From contig JAKFES010000091.1 in NCBI GenBank assembly GCA_036675585.1, positions 1 through 5,818 of the forward strand: a DNA stretch of 5,818 nt, in the 5' to 3' direction. A model generated the notes under the pieces. It made no database searches and was not told the origin of the DNA. It worked only from the letters and a program-made list of their open reading frames with translations. This DNA is from Zeimonas sp036675585 (GTDB lineage: Bacteria; Pseudomonadota; Gammaproteobacteria; Burkholderiales; Burkholderiaceae_E). Each line of letters starts with the position of its first letter. The stretch's first letter is position 1. Shown here one piece after another: positions 1 to 4,706 of the stretch. Both the position numbers and the translations under genes were made by a program.

Positions 1-726
1 GGCGCGGGGCGGACCGCTGCGCCCCTGCAGGTGCCCGGGGCCCTGCGTGGCCGCGCTCGCGCTGCCGCTTCGTGCGCCCGTGCGCGCCCGCGCGCCGATC
101 GCCGTGCGTTTGCCTTCGGTCGCGAGCGCCTTCGCTCCGGCGGCGCGGGCGCCGACGCCGGTTTTCGCCGGCCGCTCGGCGCGCTTGCCCGTCGCGGCGG
201 CGGCGGGGGAAGTCTTCATCGCTTTCATCGCCATGGCTCCTTTCGAGCGAAGCGCGGAAGGACGTTTCGCCGGCGCCGCCGGCTTCTGGGCGCCGGTCGC
301 ACGGACCGTGCGCTTCCTGGCCGTCTGGCCGGCGGTGCGGACGGCGCGCTTCTTCGCCGGCGCGCCGAGCCCGGTCGCGGCCCGTTTCTTCGGGACGTGC
401 GGCGCATTCGGCCGCGCATCGGGGTCCTCGATCGGCTTGGGCCGGTACAGCACCAGCAGCTTGCCGATCGACTGGACGGCCGTGCAGCCGAGTGCGGAGC
501 AGATTTCGGTCGACATCGCCTGGCGCAGTGCCCGGTCGTCGCCGAGTACGCGTACCTTGATCAGCTCGTGCGCGCGCAGTGCGCGGTCGGTTTCGTCGAG
601 CACGGCACGGGTCAACCCGGCCTCGCCGATCAGGATGACCGGGTCGAGGTGGTGCGCCCGCGCTCGGAGCGCTTTTCGATCGGCGGTGTCCAGGGTGATC
701 GGGAGGGGAAACGGGGTCGTGCTCAT
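1..726 (-). CDS. yhbY: YhbY family (CRM domain) RNA-binding protein with long basic C-terminal tail, 3' end beyond window
   Basis: The reading frame opens with ATG at 726 (MSTTPFPLPITL) and stays open for 242 codons to the left edge, so the C-terminus is missing. Residues 9-96 match the single CRM domain of YhbY: a LDPVILIGEAGLT segment (28-39), the RAHELIKVRV strand (51-60) and a SIGKLLVLYRP ending (86-96), close to E. coli YhbY (HELIKVKI, VIGKTLVLYRP). YhbY is known to bind pre-50S ribosomal particles and help subunit assembly. E. coli YhbY is about 97 residues; here at least 140 more follow, almost all Ala, Lys, Arg, Gly, Thr and Pro, probably disordered and RNA-binding (inference). Third codon positions in the tail are mostly G or C, as in the domain, which supports it being coding. 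The Shine-Dalgarno is weak (GGA eight bases before ATG). The gene is divergent from rlmE, another 50S maturation gene. The domain call is firm; the tail's true end is unknown. Confidence 0.93.
   Translation of the reverse strand, partial: MSTTPFPLPITLDTADRKALRARAHHLDPVILIGEAGLTRAVLDETDRALRAHELIKVRVLGDDRALRQAMSTEICSALGCTAVQSIGKLLVLYRPKPIEDPDARPNAPHVPKKRAATGLGAPAKKRAVRTAGQTARKRTVRATGAQKPAAPAKRPSALRSKGAMAMKAMKTSPAAAATGKRAERPAKTGVGARAAGAKALATEGKRTAIGARARTGARSGSASAATQGPGHLQGRSGPPRA
226..243 (-). promoter_or_regulatory. Candidate internal ribosome binding site and in-frame start within the yhbY tail
   Basis: On the minus strand AAAGGAG (243-237) precedes an ATG at 228 (Met167, MKAMKTSPAAAATG) with 8 bases between them. 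Another ATG at 234 (Met165) is too close to be served by it. This Shine-Dalgarno is much stronger than the one at the main yhbY start. Initiation here would give a separate, very basic polypeptide of at least 76 residues, in frame with YhbY. Use of this start is inferred only; the same bases also encode the residues SKGAM in the tail. Confidence 0.3.
286..357 (-). repeat. Two-copy 12-residue basic repeat inside the YhbY tail
   Basis: Residues 124-135 (AKKRAVRTAGQT) and 136-147 (ARKRTVRATGAQ) of the YhbY tail are adjacent imperfect copies with a period of 12 residues (36 bases). Related fragments such as KKRAATG (113-119), GKRAERPAKTG (180-190) and GKRTAIGARARTG (205-217) lie around them. The pattern resembles the expanding Lys/Ala tails of histone-H1-like and other nucleic-acid-binding bacterial proteins. 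That resemblance concerns composition only and is not evidence of homology. Confidence 0.55.
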
Positions 727-749
727 CGGAAATCCGCGTCGATCGATCG

Positions 750-765
750 CCGTCCTGCGGGACGG
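750..765. other. Short stem-loop in the yhbY-rlmE intergenic region
   Basis: CCGTCC (750-755) and GGACGG (760-765) form a perfect 6-bp stem with a 4-base loop, lying 24-39 bases upstream of the yhbY ATG. Next to it is a 10-bp palindrome, CGATCGATCG (740-749). A short direct repeat brackets both: GGAAATCCGC at 728-737 and GGAATCCGC at 764-772. It could be an operator or a leader structure of yhbY. The stem is short and the region GC-rich, so chance remains possible. Confidence 0.35.
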
Positions 766-821
766 AATCCGCAAGTGTGGTCTGGAGCCGCGCGCCTCGC
801 AAGTGGCGCAAGCCCTCGGTG

Positions 822-938
822 GGGTGGACAGACGCCGGGCAACCGGTGGACGATCGGCGTGCAAGCGGTGGATCGCCGGTGGACGACCCGGGTATCGAGT
901 GCGGTGCGCGTCCTCGTGAACCGGGTGCAACCGGTGGA
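822..938. repeat. Cluster of CGGTGGA repeats at multiples of 11 bp upstream of rlmE
   Basis: The heptamer CGGTGGA occurs exactly at 844-850, 866-872, 877-883 and 932-938, with a one-mismatch copy GGGTGGA at 822-828. The start-to-start distances are 22, 22, 11 and 55 bases, all multiples of 11. Longer matches extend the units: GCAACCGGTGGA at 839-850 and 927-938, and GCAAGCGGTGGA at 861-872. The spacing is not a multiple of three overall, and the region precedes the best rlmE ribosome binding site, so it is unlikely to be coding. It may be an eroded 22-bp tandem repeat or a set of protein-binding sites on one face of the helix. No clear sigma-70 promoter was seen in 727-956. Confidence 0.55.
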
Positions 939-943
939 AAAAC

Positions 944-950
944 GGGGGAG
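944..950 (+). promoter_or_regulatory. Ribosome binding site of rlmE
   Basis: GGGGGAG at 944-950 ends 6 bases before the GTG at 957. It is the reason for choosing this start over the next in-frame GTG at 1035, which has only a weak GGA close to it, and over the GTG at 777, which would put the repeat region inside the protein. Confidence 0.6.
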
Positions 951-956
951 AACGGG

Positions 957-1712
957 GTGGCAACGGCAGGGCAACTGAAGAACAAGGCGGGGAAAAGCGG
1001 CGCATCCGCGGGCGGAAAACCCGGCCGCGGACCCGTGGGCGGTGCGCCGGCGCCACACAAGCGCAACCGTACGAACCGAGCCTGGGTGGCGCGCCACCTC
1101 GACGATCCGTACGTGAAGCTCGCGCAAAAGCACGGTTATCGGTCGCGAGCTGCCTTCAAGCTCGTCGAAATCGATCGAAAGGACGCGTTGATCCGGCGCG
1201 GCAGCGTCGTCGTCGACCTGGGCAGTGCACCGGGCGCCTGGAGCCAGGTCGTGCGCGAGCGGATGGCGCGCGCCGGATCGACGGGCGGCGTGGACGGGCG
1301 GGTCCTCGCTGTGGACCTGCTGCCGATGGAGCCGATTCCGGACGTCGAGTTCCTGCAGGGGGATCTGCGCGAAGCCGAAACGCTCGAACGGCTCGAGTCC
1401 GCGCTGGGCGATGCGCCGGTCGACCTTGTGATTTCGGACATGGCCCCCAACCTGAGCGGAATCGCGGCCGCCGACGCCGCGCGAATGAGCGATCTGGCCG
1501 AACTGGCCGTCGATTTCGCCGTGCGGCATCTGAAAGCCGATGGTGCGTTGCTCGTCAAATGCTTCCATGGCAGCGGGTACAGCCAGATCGTCGAGCTGTT
1601 CCGCAGGAATTTCGCGAAGGTCGCGGTCCGCAAGCCCGAAGCGTCGCGAAGCGCGTCGGCCGAGACCTACCTGCTCGGGCGCCATCCGCGTCGCCCGTCC
1701 GTCGGCCGATAG
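957..1712 (+). CDS. rlmE: 23S rRNA (uridine-2'-O)-methyltransferase RlmE (RrmJ/FtsJ)
   Basis: This SAM-dependent methyltransferase 2'-O-methylates a uridine in the A-loop of 23S rRNA (U2552 in E. coli) late in 50S assembly. As read here it has 251 residues. The core begins near residue 41 (RAWVARHLDDPYVKLAQ). It carries the SAM-binding DLGSAPGAWSQ (87-97), the D120 region (LAVDLLPMEPIPDV), SDMAPNLSG (160-168), LLVKCFHGSGYSQ (198-210) and a C-terminal KPEASRSASAETYLLGRH. The catalytic K-D-K-E tetrad of the family is intact: K68, D161, K201 and E236, matching K38, D124, K164 and E199 in E. coli. E. coli RlmE has 209 residues; the surplus is a Lys/Gly/Ser-rich N-terminal segment (about 1-40) plus a small insert (GSTGGVDG, 107-114). 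Starting at GTG 1035 would give 225 residues, so the exact start is uncertain. ftsH follows after 153 bases, the usual neighbour. Confidence 0.95.
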   Translation: MATAGQLKNKAGKSGASAGGKPGRGPVGGAPAPHKRNRTNRAWVARHLDDPYVKLAQKHGYRSRAAFKLVEIDRKDALIRRGSVVVDLGSAPGAWSQVVRERMARAGSTGGVDGRVLAVDLLPMEPIPDVEFLQGDLREAETLERLESALGDAPVDLVISDMAPNLSGIAAADAARMSDLAELAVDFAVRHLKADGALLVKCFHGSGYSQIVELFRRNFAKVAVRKPEASRSASAETYLLGRHPRRPSVGR

Positions 1713-1791
1713 CGCCGCGGCGCCGGAGCGGGGCGGGGAAATCGGCCGCGCGCGCGTTACCGTACCGGCGGGGCGGCCGTCAAGTTCCGCG

Positions 1792-1797
1792 TAGAAT
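1792..1797 (+). promoter_or_regulatory. Possible -10 element of an ftsH promoter
   Basis: TAGAAT matches the sigma-70 consensus TATAAT at five of six bases and stands out in this GC-rich gap. A start of transcription about seven bases on would give a leader of roughly 60 bases that begins just before the two stem-loops at 1812-1852. No convincing -35 box was found 16-18 bases upstream (GGGGCGGCC-like sequence there), and no sigma-32 CCCCAT element was seen. The call therefore rests on the -10 alone. Confidence 0.3.
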
Positions 1798-1811
1798 GCT
1801 CGTCTGAACCC

Positions 1812-1852
1812 GGTGGTTCCGGATGGGGACCGCCCGCAGGCCCGAGGGCCGC
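1812..1852 (+). promoter_or_regulatory. Two tandem stem-loops in the ftsH leader, directly upstream of the ribosome binding site
   Basis: GGTGGTTCC (1812-1820) pairs with GGGACCGCC (1826-1834) in a 9-bp stem that includes two G-U pairs, with a 5-base loop. Four bases are skipped at most before a second stem: GC-A-GGCC (1836-1842) pairs with GGCC-GC (1847-1852), with one bulged A and loop CGAG. The second stem ends one base before AAGGAG. Such placement could modulate ribosome access or mRNA stability. Function is inferred; GC-rich sequence folds readily. Confidence 0.4.
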
Positions 1853-1853
1853 G

Positions 1854-1859
1854 AAGGAG
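1854..1859 (+). promoter_or_regulatory. Ribosome binding site of ftsH
   Basis: AAGGAG lies 6 bases before the GTG at 1866 and fixes that codon as the ftsH start. A second GTG at 1862 is out of frame and too close to the site. The translated product from 1866 starts right at the first transmembrane segment, as expected for FtsH. Confidence 0.8.
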
Positions 1860-1865
1860 TGGTGA

Positions 1866-3770
1866 GTGAACAACGTTTTCTCGAAAGCGGCGATCTGGCT
1901 GGTCATCGCACTGGTGCTGTTCACCGTTTTCAAGCAGTTCGACACGCGGCAGACGCGCGGCGTCGACATGCCCTATTCGCAGTTCATGGCCGAGGCGCGC
2001 GACGGTCGCATCGACAGCGTCGTCGTCGACGGCCGCACGCTGCGCGTGCGCACCAAGGACGGGCGCAACGCGCTCGTTTATTCGCCGAGCGACATCTGGA
2101 TGGTCGGCGACCTGATGAAATACGGCGTCCAGGTGAACGCCAAGCCCGAAGAGGAGCAGTCGCTGCTGCTCAACATCTTCGTGTCGTGGTTCCCGATGCT
2201 GCTGCTGATCGGCGTCTGGGTGTTCTTCATGCGCCAGATGCAGGGCGGCGGACGCGGCGGCGCGTTCTCGTTCGGCAAGTCGCGGGCGCGCATGCTCGAC
2301 GAGAACAACAACACGGTCACGTTCGCCGACGTGGCCGGATGCGACGAAGCGAAGGAAGAAGTGCAGGAGCTCGTCGAGTTCCTGCGCGATCCGTCGAAAT
2401 TCCAGAAACTCGGCGGCCGGATTCCGCGCGGCGTGCTGATGGTCGGCTCGCCCGGCACCGGGAAGACGCTGCTCGCGCGCGCGATCGCCGGCGAGGCGAA
2501 GGTTCCTTTCTTCTCGATCTCGGGTTCCGATTTCGTCGAGATGTTCGTCGGCGTCGGCGCGGCGCGCGTGCGCGACATGTTCGAGCAGGCGAAGAAGCAC
2601 GCGCCGTGCATCATCTTCATCGACGAGATCGATGCGGTCGGCCGCCAACGGGGTGCGGGGCTGGGCGGCGGCAACGACGAGCGCGAGCAGACGCTGAACC
2701 AGTTGCTCGTCGAGATGGACGGTTTCGAGGCAGGCCAGGGCGTCATCGTCATCGCCGCGACGAACCGGCCCGACGTGCTCGATCCCGCGCTGCTGCGCCC
2801 GGGGCGCTTCGACCGGCAGGTCGTCGTTCCGCTGCCCGACATCCGCGGCCGTGAGCAGATCCTCAACGTGCACATGCGCAAGGTGCCGATGGGCCCCGAC
2901 GTGCGCGCCGACGTGATCGCGCGCGGCACGCCCGGGTTCTCGGGCGCCGACCTGGCGAACCTGGTGAACGAAGCGGCGCTGTTTGCCGCGCGCCGCAGTG
3001 CGCGCCTGGTCGAGATGTTCGACTTCGAGCGCGCGAAGGACAAGATCATCATGGGCGCCGAGCGGCGCTCGATCGTGATGCCCGAGGACGAGCGCCGCAA
3101 CACGGCGTATCACGAGTCGGGTCACGCGGTGGTCGCGCGCGTCGTGCCCAAGACCGATCCGGTGCACAAGGTGACGATCATTCCGCGCGGGCGTGCGCTC
3201 GGGGTCACGATGCAGCTGCCCGAAGGCGATCGCTACAGCATGGATCGCGAGCGCATGCTCAGCACGATCGCCGTGCTCTTCGGCGGGCGGATCGCCGAAG
3301 AGCTGTTCATGAACCAGATGACCACCGGCGCGTCGAACGACTTCGAACGTGCGACGTCGATCGCGCGCGACATGGTCACCCGCTACGGGATGAGCGACCT
3401 GCTCGGACCGATGGTCTACGCGGAGAACGAAGGCGAGATCTTCCTCGGCCGGTCGATCACGAAGACGACCAACATGTCCGAAGAGACGATGCGCAAGGTC
3501 GACAGCGAGATCCGCAAGATCATCGACGAGCAGTATGCGCGGGCGCGCGACATCCTCGAAGGGCACCGCGACAAGGTCGAGGCGATGGCCAAGGCGCTGC
3601 TCGAGTGGGAAACCATCGACGCCGACCAGATCGACGACATCATGGCCGGTCGGCCGCCGCGTCCGCCGAAAGAGCGTTCGACCGGCGGCGGCAGTAGCGG
3701 ATCGAGCACCGGCGGCGTGATTGCGCCGGCGCCGCAGCCGGCGAGCCCGGCCGAGCCGGCCGCATCCTGA
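1866..3770 (+). CDS. ftsH: ATP-dependent zinc metalloprotease FtsH
   Basis: FtsH is a hexameric inner-membrane AAA+ protease. It degrades misassembled membrane proteins and regulators such as LpxC and sigma-32 in E. coli. The 634-residue product (GTG start) is full length (E. coli 644). In order: transmembrane segment 1 (about 9-22), periplasmic domain (about 25-100), transmembrane segment 2 (about 101-122), Walker A GSPGTGKT (194-201, K200), pore loop FVGV (227-230), Walker B IIFIDE (249-254), second region of homology ATNRPDVLDPALLRPGRFDR (298-317) with arginine fingers R311 and R314, zinc site HESGH (416-420), and third zinc ligand D492 in ASNDFERAT. All catalytic residues are present. Walker A has Ser where GPPGTGKT has Pro. 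The tail after about 605 is a Gly/Ser then Pro/Ala low-complexity stretch unlike that of E. coli. The gene lies between rlmE and folP, the standard context, and probably shares a transcript with folP and glmM. Confidence 0.98.
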   Translation: MNNVFSKAAIWLVIALVLFTVFKQFDTRQTRGVDMPYSQFMAEARDGRIDSVVVDGRTLRVRTKDGRNALVYSPSDIWMVGDLMKYGVQVNAKPEEEQSLLLNIFVSWFPMLLLIGVWVFFMRQMQGGGRGGAFSFGKSRARMLDENNNTVTFADVAGCDEAKEEVQELVEFLRDPSKFQKLGGRIPRGVLMVGSPGTGKTLLARAIAGEAKVPFFSISGSDFVEMFVGVGAARVRDMFEQAKKHAPCIIFIDEIDAVGRQRGAGLGGGNDEREQTLNQLLVEMDGFEAGQGVIVIAATNRPDVLDPALLRPGRFDRQVVVPLPDIRGREQILNVHMRKVPMGPDVRADVIARGTPGFSGADLANLVNEAALFAARRSARLVEMFDFERAKDKIIMGAERRSIVMPEDERRNTAYHESGHAVVARVVPKTDPVHKVTIIPRGRALGVTMQLPEGDRYSMDRERMLSTIAVLFGGRIAEELFMNQMTTGASNDFERATSIARDMVTRYGMSDLLGPMVYAENEGEIFLGRSITKTTNMSEETMRKVDSEIRKIIDEQYARARDILEGHRDKVEAMAKALLEWETIDADQIDDIMAGRPPRPPKERSTGGGSSGSSTGGVIAPAPQPASPAEPAAS

Positions 3771-3782
3771 CCGATCCGGTAC

Positions 3783-3806
3783 GCGCGGCGGGGAAACCCG
3801 CCGCGC
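3783..3806 (+). terminator. GC-rich hairpin with GAAA tetraloop between ftsH and folP (terminator-like or intercistronic)
   Basis: GCGCGGCGGG (3783-3792) and CCCGCCGCGC (3797-3806) form a perfect 10-bp stem closed by a GAAA (GNRA) tetraloop. It begins 12 bases after the ftsH stop codon and ends 19 bases before the folP ATG. The downstream bases are CTTCGTTCG-like with only short T pairs, so it lacks the U-run of a strong intrinsic terminator. It may partly terminate, protect the 3' end of ftsH mRNA, or set the folP level. The structure is plain in the sequence; its role is inferred. Confidence 0.5.
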
Positions 3807-3825
3807 TTCGTTCGTCGGTGTGCCG

Positions 3826-4674
3826 ATGACGTATTCCGCTGCGCCCCGGCGCCTGCGCTGCGGGCGATACGAGCTTTCGCTCGATCGCACGCTGGTGATG
3901 GGCGTCGTCAATATCACGACCGATTCGTTCTCGGACGGCGGGCGCTACGCGACACCCGCGGCCGCGGTCGCGCACGCGCGCCGGCTGATCGACGAGGGGG
4001 CGGATCTGCTCGACATCGGCGGCGAGTCCACGCGTCCCGGCGCCGCGCCCGTTTCGGTGCGCGACGAGATCGCGCGGATCGTGCCCGTGCTCGACGCGTT
4101 GCGCGACTGCGGACGGCCCCTGTCGGTCGACACCCGTCGCCCGGAGGCGATGCGCGCGGCGCTCGAGCACGGCGCCGATTTCATCAACGACATCGAGGCG
4201 CTGCGCGCGCCCGGTGCGCTCGAAGCGGTGCGCGATTCCGGCTGCGCGGTGTGCGTGATGCACATGCAGGGCGAACCGCAAACGATGCAGCAGGCGCCCC
4301 ATTATCGCGACGTCGTTTCCGAGGTGGAGGAGTTCCTGGCCGAGCGCGTCGCCGCGCTCGTCGAGGCGGGAATCGAACGCGAACGGATCGTCGTCGACCC
4401 GGGAATCGGCTTCGGCAAGACGCTGCGGCACAATCTCCTGCTGATCGACGCAGTCGACGAACTCGTCACGCTCGGCCAGCCGGTGCTGGTCGGCGTCTCG
4501 CGCAAGTCGATGATCGGAGCGCTGACCGGGCGTGACGTCGATCATCGACTCGCGGGCAGCTTGTCGGCGATGCTCGCTGCCGCGGCGCGCGGCGCCGGCA
4601 TCGTGCGCGTGCACGACGTCGCAGACACCTGCGACGCCTTGCGCGTATGGCGCGCAATCGCCGAGGCGCAGTGA
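3826..4674 (+). CDS. folP: Dihydropteroate synthase FolP
   Basis: DHPS condenses 6-hydroxymethyl-7,8-dihydropterin diphosphate with p-aminobenzoate to give 7,8-dihydropteroate in folate synthesis; it is the sulfonamide target. The product from ATG 3826 has 282 residues, as E. coli (also 282). Motifs along the TIM barrel are: loop 1 NITTDSFSDGG (29-39), loop 2 DIGGESTRPGA (63-73), SVDT (100-103), ND (121-122), MHMQG (145-149), DPGIGFGK (191-198), SRKSMIG (225-231) and RVHDV (261-265). F35 and P71 correspond to F28 and P64 of E. coli, sites of known sulfonamide-resistance changes, and are unchanged. T32 replaces the nearly invariant Pro of NVTPDSFSDGG. No strong Shine-Dalgarno precedes the ATG; GTG at 3820 is an in-frame alternative adding two residues. 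The gap of 55 bases after ftsH contains a hairpin, and glmM follows after 32 bases, the same order as in E. coli. Confidence 0.97.
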   Translation: MTYSAAPRRLRCGRYELSLDRTLVMGVVNITTDSFSDGGRYATPAAAVAHARRLIDEGADLLDIGGESTRPGAAPVSVRDEIARIVPVLDALRDCGRPLSVDTRRPEAMRAALEHGADFINDIEALRAPGALEAVRDSGCAVCVMHMQGEPQTMQQAPHYRDVVSEVEEFLAERVAALVEAGIERERIVVDPGIGFGKTLRHNLLLIDAVDELVTLGQPVLVGVSRKSMIGALTGRDVDHRLAGSLSAMLAAAARGAGIVRVHDVADTCDALRVWRAIAEAQ

Positions 4675-4706
4675 CGTCTGCAACCTTTCGCGGAGCAACG
4701 GACTCG

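Noticed and set aside
777..956. Upstream extension of rlmE to the GTG at 777
   Set aside because: It would add 60 residues encoded by the CGGTGGA repeat region, whose 22- and 11-base spacing does not keep a reading frame. The stronger Shine-Dalgarno lies just before GTG 957.
31..978. Plus-strand open frames of 315 and 290 codons over the yhbY region
   Set aside because: They are opposite the yhbY CRM domain and its tail, are very Arg/Ala-rich and have no family features. They are shadows of the minus-strand gene.
1712..1723. GCGCCGCGGCGC palindrome at the end of rlmE as a terminator
   Set aside because: It has no room for a loop and no following T-run; short GC palindromes are expected in sequence of this composition.
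1743..1779. CGGCCGC and GCGGCCG inverted repeat between rlmE and ftsH
   Set aside because: The 7-bp arms are separated by 23 bases with no T-run, and such arms arise easily in GC-rich DNA; too weak to list as a feature.
723..3917. A 1064-codon open frame on the minus strand covering rlmE and ftsH
   Set aside because: It lies opposite two unmistakable conserved genes, and its Arg/His/Asp-rich translation has no recognisable domain. High GC with G/C-rich third positions makes long antisense frames common. Its stop overlapping the yhbY ATG is coincidental.
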